Assembly: GCF_027887165.1 (NCBI RefSeq)
Contig: NC_077227.1
Coordinates: 78,498,988-78,562,987, forward strand
Length of the DNA stretch: 64,000 nt
Direction: 5' to 3'
Source of the DNA: Monodelphis domestica
Lineage: Eukaryota > Chordata > Mammalia > Didelphimorphia > Didelphidae
The notes under the pieces are model-generated. The model was given only the letters and a program-made list of their open reading frames with translations. It was not told the DNA's origin and searched no databases. Below are positions 1-12,401 of this stretch, one piece after another. Made by a program: the position numbers and the translations under genes. Within the stretch, counting starts at the first letter, position 1, and each line of letters starts with the position of its first letter.

Positions 1-58
1 TAAAATCTTACTGTACTTCTGCCTTGGAACCAATACAAGGCAGAAGATAAAGGTTAAA
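1..58 (+). repeat. tRNA-like marsupial SINE, 3' end only
   Basis: The fragment carries the SINE tail text (CTTCTGCCTTGGAACCAATA, then a purine-rich GGCAGAAG and AAGGTTAAA). The body lies beyond the window edge. It sits in an ARHGAP19 intron. Confidence 0.6.
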
Positions 59-137
59 CAATGACAACAAGCAATTGAAGGAGAAAAATAAGATATTAAT
101 AAAGAGAAAAAAAATTTTAATGCCCAGTTTTTTTTTT

Positions 138-321
138 TAAACTCTTACCTTCTATTTTAGAGTCAATACTAAGTTTTGGTTCCAAGGCAGAAGAGTGATA
201 AGGACTAGACAGTGACTTGCCCAGGATCACACAGCTAGAAAATGTCTGAAGCCAGATTTGAACCTTAGACCTACTGTTTCTGGGCCTGGCTCTTAATCCA
301 CTAAGCCACCTAGCTTCCTCT
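138..321 (-). repeat. tRNA-like marsupial SINE
   Basis: Near full-length copy read on the minus strand. From high to low coordinate it has a tRNA-like head, the CACAGCTAG and TTTGAACC boxes, GGCAGAAGAGT and a tail next to a run of T. It is diverged from the cleaner copies elsewhere in the window. I call this family the 'tRNA-like SINE'; Repbase-style names such as WSINE/WALLSI are possible but unchecked. Confidence 0.85.
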
Positions 322-324
322 CAA

Positions 325-605
325 TTACTTGTAAAAACAATATTTAATTGTAGGTTTTTAAAAAATAATTTGAGCCAGATTCTTCCATTCCCTCCCTTCT
401 TCCTTTCCTCTCTACTCCTTGAGATGGCAAGCAATCTGATAGATTTTTTTATCTGTAATAATGTAAAACATTATTTTCATATTATAATTTCGTGGAAGGA
501 AACAAAAAAAATGAAGAAAACAAAATATAGTATGCTTCAGTCTGTATTCAGGCTCCATCAGTTTTTTCTCTGTAGGTAGAGGAGCCATAAGCATTTTAGA
601 AGAGA
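325..605 (-). repeat. L1 3' end fragment
   Basis: Contains the minus-strand L1 3'UTR text around AGTATGCTTCAGTCTGTATT followed by CAGGCTCCATCAG. Reverse-complemented, this matches the L1 end read on the + strand near 2340-2400. The element is truncated. It lies in an ARHGAP19 intron. Confidence 0.65.
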
Positions 606-758
606 AAAAGAGGACTCATTTGGGTAGGATTCTGCCATACCTTATGTTTCTCACAGTATGGAATGACTTACAGAGCTGAAATGACTCAGGGGAGTTTGTA
701 TTTGTGAAAAATAGGTCCTTTGGAGCTAATACAGATAGTCACAAATTTCTAGGCCCAA

Positions 759-2440
759 GAGGATGGAGCCAAGATGGCAGATTAAAGAGAGCAACAGCAA
801 CCTAGCTACATTTTCTCAACATGCCCCTCCAAACAAATTTAAAATAATGCTTTAAAATGGCAGAGCCAGTGAAAGGTCAGGCTGAAACATTTTTCTTGCC
901 TAAAGAAACTTAGGCAGGCCACAGGAAAGGTCTGGAGTAGTGGCCTATGTGGAGCCCATACATGCTGTAACAGCAACTTCAGGAGCTCTCAGCCCAGAAA
1001 CAGAAGGGGTTCAGACAACTGGTTAGAAGGGGATGACAGGGAACCTTTTTCTTGCCCTGGGTATAGCTGGCAGTGATTGGCAACTTTATTTCCCATACAC
1101 AGTTTTGGGTTGCAGTTTCAGGGCCAAAAGGCTAATGTTTGTGACTGCAGAGGAAGAGGGATCATTTGTAGGTAAAAACCAGAGCAAATTCCAGGAGAAC
1201 AGTGACCCTTTCCCAACATAACACCACCTTAGAAGCACTAAAAAATTTCATACCCTCTGAATTAGCTCAAAAAACAAGAGCATGAAAAAGCTTCAAGTTT
1301 GGGAAGTGCCTTCCCATCCCCAGCTCAAAGTTAAGAGCTAACACACAATGACAAAGAAGATCACGACACAAGTTCAGAAGGCAACAATGTGAAAATAGCT
1401 ATCAAAACAAACTTTAGAGAAAAGTGCTTATTGGACCCAAGACCATCAAGAATTCCTGGGAGAACCAAACAAAGAAATAGAACCAGTAGGGAGGAAATTA
1501 AGGCAAGAAATGAGAGCAATACAATAAAATTATGAAAAGAGAATTAAGTTTGGTAAAAGAAGTGGTAAGCAGCCATGATCTCAGGCAAAGCAAAAGCAAA
1601 AATAGACCTAATTAAAAAGATAATTAGGAAAACTACATTTTGTTAAAAAGGTACCAAAGACAATGAAGTAACTTAAAAACCTAATTTTTCGTATATAATT
1701 GCATCATATAAGAGCTATTCCTCAATTGATGAATGGTCAAGAATAGCATAGGCAGTTTTCAGAAGAAATCAAAGCTATCTGTAGTCATGTGAAAAAAAAT
1801 TCTAAATCACTATTAATTAGAAAAATGCAAATTCAGACAACTTGGAGATACCATCTCACACCTATCAGAAATGACAAATGCTGTAGGGGATGAGGGAAGA
1901 TAGGTAAATTAATGAACTGTAATAGGAACTGGTCCAGCCATTCTGGAGAAAAGTTTTGAACTAGTCCCAAAACAGTGCAATACCACTGCTTGGGGGAGAT
2001 CAGATTAAAAAGAAAAATATCTATATGTATAAAAAATTTATACTAGCTCTTTTTTTGGTGTCAGAGAAATAGAATTTGAGGAGATGCTCTTCAGTTGGGG
2101 AATGGCTGAACAAGTTGTGGCATCAGGTTGTGATGAAACTTTTGTGCTGTGGGGAATGATGAGGGCAGTGATTTCAGAAAAACATGGCAAGATCTGTATG
2201 AATCTATGCAAAGTGAAATGAGAAGAACCAGGAGATCATTGTGCGCAGAAAAATGTGGTAATGATGATCAACCATGAAAGACTCGGCTTCTCTGATCGAT
2301 AAGTGATCTAAGATAATTCCAGAAGACTCGTGATGACAAAATGTTATCCACCTCCAGAGAGAGAGAACTGATAAACTCTGAGTGCAAATTGAAGTATAAT
2401 TTTCTCACTTTTTTTTTCACATGTATAATTGATATATTGT
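759..2440 (+). mobile_element. Internally deleted L1 retrotransposon
   Basis: The left end (about 759-790) reads GGATGGAGCCAAGATGGCAG, the typical opening of marsupial L1 5'UTRs. Degenerate 5'UTR and ORF1-like sequence follows to about 1700. From about 1711 the text jumps to the ORF2 C-terminal and 3'UTR section (CAATTGATGAATGGTCAA; CACCTATCAGAAATGACAAA; GGGGAATGGCTGAACAAGTT; CCACCTCCAGAGAGAGA) and ends near a T-rich tract at about 2410. Endonuclease and reverse transcriptase segments are missing. No long ORF survives. It lies in the intron just upstream of the ARHGAP19 exon at 2679. Confidence 0.75.
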
Positions 2441-2678
2441 TTGCCTTCTCATAGTGGACTGGGCAAGGGGTGGGAGGGAGGAAGAGAATTTGTAGCTCAA
2501 TTTAAAAAGAAAAGATCCCTTTTTGAGCACACAGGTCTTCTTTTATGCCTATATTCTTTGGGAGTAGATTTAAAAGGTATAAAATTTGGGGATCTTTTAG
2601 GCATTTGTATTTGGGTACTTGGAGGGACATCTGTTAGTGGGAAAGTAATAATGAAACATCGGATGTATTTTCTTCAAG

Positions 2679-2777
2679 TTTAATAAGCAGCCAGCAGCGC
2701 AAACTCCAGGATCAGATGGAGCTACTCCCCAGTTTCAGAAACGGACTCGTTCACGTTCCTTCAGTGGACTTATTAAG
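2679..2777 (+). CDS. ARHGAP19: ARHGAP19 exon (C-terminal tail, part 1)
   Basis: This 99-nt, phase-0 exon lies between a TTTTCTTCAAG acceptor and an AAG|GTAGGT donor. The 33 codons start FNKQ and end RSRSFSGLIK, very close to human ARHGAP19 after its RhoGAP domain. ARHGAP19 stimulates GTP hydrolysis by RhoA-type GTPases and is known for roles in mitosis; the catalytic domain and earlier exons lie upstream of the window. The serine/arginine-rich RSRSFS stretch is basic and probably phosphorylated or disordered (inference). The reading phase joins exactly to the next exon at 5087. Identity rests on remembered similarity, not on a search. Confidence 0.93.
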
Positions 2778-5086
2778 GTAGGTAGATCTAAATCACTGAG
2801 TTGAAATTTTTGACAAATAGGATCCTTGGGGTAGTCCTTTTACTGCTGTGAAATAATTTTGTACTTTTCTGGCATGTAAAAGGTACATTTACAGAGATGC
2901 TTAGGTGGAGTTTGGAAAAACTATTCTGAGAGGCATTTTGATGTGTAATAACTATAAACTGAGAGGAGTATCATATAGATCTATTTTAGTGTGCACACAC
3001 ATTACATGTTACAGTACTTAGAGGATTTGGTACTGTCATTAAAGTGGCGAGGGGAGTGACAAGAGAATTCAGCCACAAAGGGGATTCTCGGTTTCCATGG
3101 GTGGTGGTGACATTTCCTACCTGCCTCCTTTGTGGCTGTGAAAGGACTAATTGAATAATGGGAAATGTTTTTCTCCAAGTTGCTGATGTGTACATGTAAA
3201 TATGTACTGTTAAGACTTCATCTTGGAGGAGGCAGTGCTCAGGGGCTTGCTGTGGGGAAGTTTTAGGTCAGGCTTAGTCATTTAAACCCATGAGAGACCT
3301 TCCAAGGCACTGATGTCGAGAACTGCCCTGTAGGAAGTGCCCTGGCCTGTAGCGCTCCTGCCCAGAGTCCCGCAGCCCCCGGATGTGCGCTGAGGCTGGC
3401 TCTTGGACCACTGCCCTCTTCTGTCCCTCATTAGAAACCATTCAGTCTCTTAAAAGGTTCCTGACTCAGAATTTTGAAATGCTAACCCAACTACATTAGT
3501 CATGTTTTTTGTTCTCGTGTCGTGATATTGTCATTACTTAATATGTTTGTCTGCAGTCATCTTTTTAGAGATTTTTTTCCATTCCTCAGAGCTGAACCTT
3601 TCTTTAAGACATGCTACCACCAGGTGGTGGTAGATGCATTGGTCATGAAATGAATGACTAGGCTTCAGAGAGACATGATTAACTGGGAGACAGAATTTTT
3701 CTACTTCTTATCTTAAAGGAGGGAAAAAAAAACTATTAAAATATATCTGTATAGCCACACTTAGTACTCTGCTTTGTTTAAAAATGCAATTGTTACTATA
3801 AGAGATAAGCCTTTTGTACAGTTGGTATCTTTCTCACTGGATTATGACCTTTCCCTGTCCTAGCCTAATTTAATTTTAATCACTAAGCTAGACTTATCCC
3901 TTGGCCTGACTAGAAGACTTTTAAAATCACCTTGGAGCTCTATTTTGGCAGATTGCCTTGAAGGTTTTTGCTGTTCAGCATCCAAAACCTGCTTCTTCAG
4001 CCAGCATTTCCTGAACACCATCATGTGCAGACCCTGGGTATCCGAATTGTTTCCTTACTGGTAGAGGCCTGTTGAACTAATTAAAGGGATGCCCTGTTAG
4101 CCTCCTTGTCAGCTCGAAATAGTCACTCTTCTTTCTCCCTCTGTCCATGTTTCCTTAGGATCATGGAACTGTTTGCAGGTGAGAGGTGGAAAACCAGCCA
4201 GAAGAGAGTGATTTAACAGAATGCTTAAGGAACCCACCTCCTGGGGTGTTTGGTGTCAGGGTGGGGGTGGCAGAACACCTGCACTTTGATGACAGTGTGG
4301 GGACTGCAGAACTCTCCTTCCTCTCAGCTGGGGCTGCCATGTGAATAGACTTGAAAAGGATCTTATCAAAGAAAGGTTATCATGCATTCTAGATAGTATA
4401 AAATGGATTTCTGCTATGAGTCCCATTGAGAGAGTCCTCGGATTATAACAAATACAAACCTGTGAGAGATACAACTCTTTCAAGTTAAAGAATTTTGTTT
4501 TGCTTGTTTTGTTTTAAAACCCTTACCTTCCATCTTGGAATCAATACTGTGTATTGGTTCCAAGGCAGAAGAGTGGTAAGGGCTAGGCAATGGGGGTCAA
4601 GTGACTTGCCCAGGGTCACGCAGCTAGGAAGTATCTGAGGCCAGCTTTGAACCCAGGACCTCCCATCTCTGGGCCTGACTCTTAATCCACTGAGCTACCC
4701 AGCTGCCCCCAAGAGTTTTGTTTTTTTAAGAATGGCCTAGTGCCCATTTCCTCTCTTAAGGTTTTTAAAAGCATTTTGGAATTGACTTATGTAAGCTAGT
4801 TTAAATTGATTTTAATGCTGTTTCTCTGTCTCACTCCTCTGCCTTTTAGACCTTTCCTTCCATTTTTAAGTTATTCAGGCAAAGTGATCATTTGAACCCT
4901 GAAATACTTCTCTTCCTTTTGAGACTTGAACAATTCCTGACCTTTTGGTGTGCAAGGTTTTGTGTCAGGCTTCATGCAGAATTAATTAGAAAGATATGTT
5001 CTTTATACCTGAGGAATGTATCTTATAGCCATGATGACTTTTTTTCCCCCTCCATTAAACAATATTTTTTTTTCTTCTTAAATTAG
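2778..5086 (+). other. ARHGAP19: ARHGAP19 intron
   Basis: The donor is GTAGGT at 2778 and the acceptor is TTCTTCTTAAATTAG ending at 5086. The only repeat I could delimit is the minus-strand SINE at 4514-4711. The rest, including the moderately GC-rich part at 3230-3420, looks unique and shows no exon or RNA gene I recognise. Confidence 0.85.
4514..4711 (-). repeat. tRNA-like marsupial SINE
   Basis: Well-preserved full-length copy on the minus strand, ending at GGGGGCAGCTGGGTAGCTCA when read on that strand. Internal boxes CAGGGTCACGCAGCTAGGAA and TTTGAACCCAGGACCTCC are intact, and its tail abuts TTTTAAAACCC. It is younger-looking than the copy at 138-321. Confidence 0.93.
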
Positions 5087-5197
5087 CGGAAAGTCCTGGG
5101 GAATCAGATAATAATGGAAAAGAAAAATAGGTGGTGTACTCCAGAATCTGTGGACATTGGTGAATTGAACAGATCCAGCAAAGAAAATGTGAATGTA
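5087..5197 (+). CDS. ARHGAP19: ARHGAP19 exon (C-terminal tail, part 2)
   Basis: This 111-nt, phase-0 exon ends in GTA|GTAAGA. The 37 codons begin RKVLGNQ and include PESVDIGEL and SSKENVN. The same order is found in human ARHGAP19 (RKVLGNQ, then PESVAIGEL, then a serine/KEN segment). Where human has a run of lysines, this copy reads MEKKNRWCT, a local divergence. KEN and PES(V) resemble degron and phosphorylation motifs, but that role is inference. A strong polypyrimidine tract precedes the exon. Confidence 0.93.
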
Positions 5198-5600
5198 GTA
5201 AGAGACTGTTTTTGTCTTTTATGCTTATGGGAGATAATGTAAAGTAGAAAAGTTTTGGTGTCTTTCTTGTTCTCCATTTCATTCTATCAATGGCCCTTTG
5301 AGCCATTGAGTTTTCATTTTCCTCACATATTTCCTTTTGCTGATTCTTGGCTTCTCTTTGTAAGACTTTGTTGTATCGTTCATGTCACTAATCACGTTCC
5401 ATATTTAACAATCTCTATTCTAGTAGATCAGCAACTGAATGTTAAAATTTCATGAGATATAAATTAATTATACCTATATCCAAGTGGATACCTTCACATA
5501 TGACCTATGTAAATATATCAAGCATTTGCTTTGAAGTAAAATCTGTTTACAGGAGTGACCCTGGAACATCAAAATCATTGTAAAAACCATCTTGTTCCAG
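5198..5600 (+). other. ARHGAP19: ARHGAP19 intron
   Basis: Short intron of 403 nt from GTAAGA to the CTTGTTCCAG acceptor. I see no repeat in it. Confidence 0.88.
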
Positions 5601-5679
5601 GTTTGTTCTGGATCTCCAGCACTGAAGGGGACACCAGCAAGATTAAAATTCTCTGAGGGCAAGAAAGAAGGGAGAAAAG
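5601..5679 (+). CDS. ARHGAP19: ARHGAP19 exon (C-terminal tail, part 3)
   Basis: 79 nt: 26 full codons plus the first base of a glycine codon, then donor GTACTG at 5680. The peptide starts VCSGSPALKGTP and ends RLKFSEGKKEGRK, matching the human SGSPAV-TPTRLKWSEGKKEGKK segment. In human only a couple of residues and a stop follow, so a minute terminal coding exon is expected downstream in phase 1. The lysine/glycine-rich end is conserved, which argues for a functional gene rather than a pseudogene. Confidence 0.92.
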
Positions 5680-5825
5680 GTACTGCATGGCTGGTTTATG
5701 TTTTGGCCTCTATTATTCCTCATTGGCATATACTTTTGCAGCTAGGAGTTGGAATCCACTCCCTTAATGACATTTTAAATAGAATTGATAGAATACTAAA
5801 GTAGGTGCTATAAGAAAGTCAGAGA

Positions 5826-6082
5826 GATAGATAAGCATGGCATAGTAAACAGAATCTTGGTTTAGAATCAGAACAATCTGGATTCAAAATTTACCACTGA
5901 TATTTACTAGCATGGACAGGTCAAAGTAATCTCTCAGAGCCTCAGTTTGTCAATCTGTAAAATGTAAGTAATGATGATAGGATATGTAGTTCATAGCTCA
6001 TAAGGTTGTGATAAAGCTCAAATGAGATAATGTGCCCTAGCACTTTGCAAACTTTAAATATGCTATGTAGAAGTTATTATAA
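5826..6082 (+). repeat. CORE-SINE / MIR-type element
   Basis: Shows GGATTCAAAATTTACCACTG, a TCAGTTTGTCAATCTGTAAA core, a GATAATG then GCACTTTGCAAAC segment, and ends near a TATGTAGAAGTTATTAT tail. This is the usual MIR order, read on the + strand. Confidence 0.8.
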
Positions 6083-6486
6083 AAATATTTAAGCTTTTAG
6101 AATTTACAGTCCAGTTGGAGCGATTTGACTTATTTGAAAAAGTTTTAGTACTTCCAGAGTTTTTCTTTATGACGAGAACACTGATATAAATTGTTTTAAT
6201 GCAAACCAAGTAGATAAGTGCTGGGGGAATGCATAGTAAAAGGAGTGATTACAGTCATCCAGGAAGAATAAAATATCAAACATTTAACAAGTTTTTGTGA
6301 GCAGGCAGCTAATCTATTTTAAGAGTTGTTACAAGTGATATAACTGTATTCATTGTGCCTTACTAATTAAGTAACAGCCAGCTTCCTCTTCCTACTGAAG
6401 GATGTATGAATTGTCATAATGCAGTGCCTCATTAAAGTTGTTTTTGGCACAAAGGAATGATAGGTTGGGAATTCCATTCTCCATAG

Positions 6487-6661
6487 GCTCTACTTTTTTT
6501 GATTCCAAGGCAGAAGAGTAGTAAAGGCTAGGCAATGGGGGATTGAGTCCATGGGGTCCAGGGTCGGTCACACAGCTAGGAAGCATCTGAGACTACAGTT
6601 GAATTCAGGACCTCCTGTCTCTAGGCCTGGCTCTCAGTCCACTGAGCTACCTAGCTGCCCT
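6487..6661 (-). repeat. tRNA-like marsupial SINE, 3' truncated
   Basis: Minus-strand copy with intact CACAGCTAGGAAGCATCTGA and CCACTGAGCTACCTAGCTG. The terminal TAAGGGTTT tail is replaced by TTTTTTT. It lies in the last large ARHGAP19 intron. Confidence 0.87.
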
Positions 6662-7399
6662 CTGCCATTCTTTATTCTAAGGAAGACTGGATCTTGGTCA
6701 TTATGTAGTTATAGTGTGCTTTTGTCTCTGAATTAACAAAGTAACTTAGTTGAAGGCCTAATTTTGTTGAAACTTGAAGATAGTTGTTTGTGATGCTCTG
6801 GAGAAGGTGAACAAAAAGAACCTTTTTCTGGGTGAAAAATTTCATCTTTTTACAAAACTGAAGTTTAGTTTGGTCTTTCATTATTCTAGAATAGGTCCTC
6901 TGGAATCAGGCATATTCTCTCATCACTAAACTGGTCCTTGGGTTGCCAGTAGGGAATGTAAGCTATAGGAGTTGGGGGCATGTAGAGATGAATCAACAGT
7001 TCCTCAGAATGAGTTTATACATCACATTTCTCACCTAAATTGCCACTTCATTTCACTAGAATTTTAAAAAAGTAAAATCAACAAAATTCATTGATAAGGC
7101 TTGTTTTTCTGTCTTCCTTTTTATAAGGAGAGGCCTGACGCCTCTTGACTAGTAGTCCCTCTGAGCCCTTGAATCCCTACAGTTTCTTGCCTCTATAATC
7201 CTATAGTGTTTAAATCTCTCTCTTTTCATCATCTTCATTTTTCCTTTTCTATTGGTTTTTTCCCCCTCTATCCTCAAACATATAAGGATAAGAAAAGTCT
7301 TAATTTGATCCTCAACATTTCAAGTCACAATTCTTTATATTTTCTTTTCATTGTCAAGGTTTTTGGATGACTCAGTTTCTTTGCTCTGAATTCGCCTTA

Positions 7400-7620
7400 A
7401 TTTCCTACAGGATGGTTTCTGCCCTCATTACTCTGCTAAAACTCTTGCCTTGAAGCTGTGAAGTATTTACTGAATCTTCAAATTCAATGCTTTTCTCAGA
7501 GGCCTCATTATTCTTGACTTCTTGAACACTTAAAATTGTTGCTCAACCCTTCCTTCTTCAAACTTATCCCTTTGCTATACTTTTCGTGTTTTCCTTTCTT
7601 AGTGACTAAAAATTCTGTTT
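7400..7620 (+). repeat. Possible L2 LINE fragment
   Basis: Text around ATTCAATGCTTTTCTCAGAG and CATTATTCTTGACTTCTTGA resembles an ORF2 portion of mammalian L2, much decayed. Boundaries and identity are tentative. Confidence 0.4.
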
Positions 7621-9424
7621 CTTTTTAATAATTCCAAGTTCTGCCCTTGGCATTCTGTTGTTGTTCTCTTTATATCTTTTAAAGGTCTTGATCACTTCCA
7701 TAGTTTTGGAATTTGAATGTTTATTTTGTAGTCTGTGATTTTAGTGAACCTATTGTCTCAGTATCTTTGCTGATTTCCTAGGGTTTAAGTCCTTATCCTC
7801 TCATTGTTGTCCTTTTCTAGACACACTCCAGTTTGTTGGTGCCTTTCCAAAAATGGACAACTGGAAGTGAAGCCAGTACTTAAGAGGTAGTCTAACCACA
7901 GTAGTAGTAGTCTATTGGACTGTCACCTCTCTTGTTCTAGACACTCTTCTGTTAACACAGCCTAAGACTGCATTGGCTTTTTGGTTGCTGTGCCACACTT
8001 GTTTTCTTATTTTGAACTAATACTCATATCCATAAGCTTTCCCTCCATGTTGCCTAGCCATTCCTGCTATCCTCAGTTTCCTTATCTGTAAAATTTTAGA
8101 GTACCAGATGATTCCCAAGTACACTTCTAGTTTTAAGATCTCATTGTTATGAACTTATACTGTTGGTTTTTTTCCAACCCAAATTTAGGACTTTAATATT
8201 TGTAGTCAAGGCCATTCTAGTAGAACTGGTTTTTCTCATTGTGAGCCATCCAGAAGATCTTTCTGACCTGTTAGCTCTCTCCATATCTTCCCTTCTTGAC
8301 CACAAGGATATTTATTTACACGGATCTGTAATCTCATCCATGTAGGTATTCCCTCTATTAGTGATTACAGTCCCGCAGTACCTTCTCCTGTTATGCACAG
8401 GTCTGCTCATCAATCTCCTGAGTGTCTACACCTCAGTGCACAGATACGCCTGGTGTCTGCCTTCTGGCTCTTGGGTGTTCTCTGCTCTCAAAAAAGACCA
8501 CCTCTTCCTTTTCTTGTCGAACATTTTTCTGACAGTATCTTCCTTGCCTGTAATGAGTCTTATCCATCAAGTCTTTTTTTTTTTTTTGGTAGAAAGCATG
8601 TGGCAATCTTTTTACATAGTTTTCAAATAAAAATCTTGACAGTGTCCACGTCACTTTACAAATGTCCTTCCCTTTGTAATTGAGTCTTGTTTTCACAAAC
8701 TATGTATATGCACACAGCTGCAGGTAAGTTGATACAGACTTTTGTTCCATTCATTGCAAAGAAACTAGTGAGTGAAAATATGTTTTCCATAGACTCGGAC
8801 TAGAAGACAATCTGTTTTCCCTGCTCTTTGCATCCTCTTTGATGCCATCTAACTTGTGGACCAAATGAAGGGGAGAAGTGGAAAAGGCACTGATGCACCA
8901 TGACTGATTTATGGTGGTTCGATTTACTAAAAGTAAACTCAATTTACTAAAATTGAACTAAAAGGTTCAATTAACTTCCCTGTCTTAATAGCTATAGTTC
9001 AATTTGTGTATTACCCACACATTGCATTTATCTGTAGACCTGGGGCCCTTATTTGTTCTGCTTGTAGCTTATTTTTCATTTTCTAAACTACAAGGCAGTA
9101 TATAATATTGTTCCATGTGAACGTAGTTTATCTCTCTAATTAGGTTGTAAGTTAAAGGCTTTGTTTGATTCTTTGTATTCCTTCTCCAGTATTTCAAGGA
9201 TCAGTTCTTTTGGCAGTGTGGATACTCCCTTCATCGATATAGATTGTAACCATTCTGACTACTTAGCTGTTTTCTGAGAATTGATGTGCTAACAAAATTC
9301 ATTGCCCTGTGGCCAACCTGGTGATGAGCTTCTTCAAACTTAGTGAAGTTGGTCCTTGGACAGTCCAAGGGAGTTCACACACCAGTAAGACTATGTATCC
9401 TTGAAGGACTGAAGAATCAAGTGT

Positions 9425-9535
9425 CTGCAGAGAGATATGAATAACTTGTCCGAGAGCATGTGGATTGTGTGTGGCAGCCAGAATTTGAACCCATGTCCTC
9501 TAATACCTAATTTCTCTTTCTTCCACACTACACTT
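9425..9535 (-). repeat. MIR-type fragment
   Basis: Minus-strand core with ATAACTTGTCCGAGAGCATG and AGAATTTGAACCCATGTCCT, ending at TTCCACACTACAC. It is short and diverged. Confidence 0.6.
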
Positions 9536-12401
9536 CCTTCCCTATGGCACCTCACCTCATGATCTAATAATGAGATGAGTACAAATGCAAGTGGTTGAGG
9601 GTAAGTTGGACAAAAGGAAGTCACTGGAGAAACTTTGCAAAGGTTTATGTAAAGGATCACTTAGAGGGAGAATTGTAGGCACACATTTCCTAGTATTTAC
9701 ATATTATTTTGTTTTTCAAGTTCACATACCTAAATGTGTTGCATATTTGTTCAAGTTTATTAATTTTTGTTCCTCTTTAAATTTAGGAATCCTGTAAAGG
9801 AAACCAGAATTCTCAGACTTTCTACCCAAGAGTCTTCCATTTAGCACAAGCTAGGTGGGAGTCAACATATATAGTAAAGCATGGACTTCCAACCTGCCTC
9901 CTGCAATTTGAATTTTCAGAGCCAACTAATGCTATGACTTGACTATTACCTCTAATTCTACTCACTGGATGATTATTTGGAAACTGTGCCTTCTGAGAGA
10001 ATATTGTGAATTTGTATATGTTCTCATTTTTTAAAATTATTTCAAAATATGGGAAAACCACTAGCTAACAAACCACTTAAACAATAGAATGAGTGCTTGG
10101 AATAAAGTGGGCTTGAGAGCCCCTGCAATGTAGCTGTTCAGTAACTATTTTTAAAAATCTGATATTTTTGTTCATCTGTCTGGAGCTGTCTTTAAATATT
10201 GCCTCATGCTTTCTTTGGAAACTGGGGGATATTTTTTGGCTTTTCTTTGTTTTAATATATCATTTTCTTCTGTAAAATCCTTTATTTTCAATGATGAAAA
10301 CCTCAACATATGAGGCATTGAGCCATTTTTAATGTCATTTTACTCTTCTGTCTTTAGGAAGAATACTTTTAGGATTGAGGGGAAGCAGGGTAGTGCTTTC
10401 ATATACCTTATTTCAGTGTTTATGTGTTCATCTGAGGCTGTTCGGGAATTTCTTTTTGAAATATTTTCTTGGGATCAAGAGATCAGAATACATTTATACT
10501 AATTAAAATATGAAAAACCAACAGACCGCATAAATGCTGCAGTATTTAACAAATATTTTGTTTGTCTTACATTTTTCTGTTTAAGCTATCACAATTTCCC
10601 CCATTTTTCCTTTTTTTTTTATCATTCACAATGTCAAAACAATTGTGTAGTTGCTGAGCTTGTCTCCCCTTCAGTCAGTTGCCTCTTGTAGAAACATTTT
10701 TGTTTTCATTTGTGAACCTTTTTTGTTTCTGTAGAAAATATCTAGAAACCAAATCAGAAAAGTTGCTGTTGACTCATTAGAGACCTGTTAAAATATCTAT
10801 ACTAATGGACTGTACATAGGTGAAGCTCTGTAGTAAGTGGGATGGAGCCAGCTCACCCGTTATTACAAGAGGTGGTGGAGCTGTATTGGGAGGTAGAATC
10901 ACCAAAGTGTGTCTCCTCCCCAAGGGGACCCGTCAGTCAAACTTGACGGGCTTCTAAGAGCAAATTGTGAAATGTTGGGGGGTCTCTTGGAGTGATGTAT
11001 TTGGTGAAATCAGGGCCTTGTCTCCTGAATGGAGTAGTTGATGTCATCACTCCTCATTAGGGCAAGTATGCATGGTAATTCAGAGATGGCGCCAGAGACT
11101 TGAATGGAATGAGGTGGGTTGGTCAGTAGGAGGCTTTCACACACACAAAAATGTGTGTATTTGTGGGTTTGTGTGTGTGTGTGTGAGAAAGCACTTGTGG
11201 GCTATGAGTTGAACTTGTATAAATTAATAACAAGGCAAAGATCTTTGTTAGAAACCTAATTTCATGGTGCCTCTGTTGGTGCCAACTTTGCTGGGTTTGA
11301 AGTTGTTTCTTTTTTGAACTAGAAAAAAAATGCTGTTATCATTGAAATGAACGTTGATCCGATTGTTGGAGTAGTATTCCATAGCCAGCTCAAGTGGTGC
11401 CGGCTCACCTTTCCACATTTCTGATTTCTGGGTCTCTGTTTTGTTACTATAATTGTAGTAGGAACTGCCTGACTGATGAGAGTGGACGTTTGAATGAGGG
11501 GAGGGCCCAGGAAAGTAAACGTGAGGGGCCTGCTCTTATCCAGAGAAAATGAAGGCTGTTTAAAAATTTTCTCATAGTCAACCAACTTACCTATTTGGTT
11601 TCTAACATTTTCCCTTATTTAAAAACAAATATCCATCCTCTTTAACTAGAGGTTGGTGAATCCAAACTTGAGCCCAGTTATTTTGCCATTTAATTAAAAT
11701 AGTCTACAACTCCCTGCTTGTTTGCTCTCGTTGTTGATGTTGTTATTATATATGTGTATATATATATATTTATGTTGTTTTTCTTCTTTTTTTAACTTAA
11801 TGCTCTCTTAACCCGGAGCAGAAAGAGTGTATGCATTCTGGTCTAACATCAGGTAGGAGTAGGGGAGGCGGATGGGCCGGCACCCTCCGGTCTAGGAGGT
11901 GATTGGTTATTTTTGGTGCTGCCTGAGAGAGGTCACTAATATTATGGCATTAGTTGTTGGGGTGAAGATGATTACTGTGGAAGTGGAACTTGTATAGCGT
12001 CTCCTGGGTTATTCACTTGTTATTGTTCTTGTTGGCTGAAGGGTGGCCTGGGCCATTTTTTTTTTTACTCACAAAAGTGAAGGACCAGGTGTTATTTGTA
12101 AACTGAGGGATTAACCCCTTACCTTGTGATAGACTGACCTAACCGCGATGAAATCATGGGCATGAAGGGGCTTCACCTTTATCCTTTACCACTAAATGCC
12201 AGGTTTCTCGTTTGGAGTCAAGAAGGTATGAATCGTCCTGGAGCCGATGTCTGTGTTTGACCCCCTTTTTTGGGGGTGGGTGGAGTGGTCGGTACCCCTA
12301 AGTTATTAGGTTTATGTGCTCTGCTGTCTGTTTATTTTCTATGTTAAAATAGCTTTTTGGGACAGATCACTTGCCTTTTTACAGATTTTATTTCTTTCTA
12401 G

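Larger units (their letters stand above)
5680..12401 (+). other. ARHGAP19: ARHGAP19 intron (extent depends on the terminal exon)
   Basis: Runs from the GTACTG donor to the proposed acceptor TTTATTTCTTTCTAG at 12401. It holds a MIR-type SINE (5826-6082), a SINE at 6487-6661, a weak L2 fragment (7400-7620) and a MIR fragment (9425-9535). The stretches 6662-7400, 7620-9420 and 9540-12400 contain no recognisable gene. Short (GT)n and (TA)n runs lie at 11140-11185 and 11747-11770. Confidence 0.55.
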
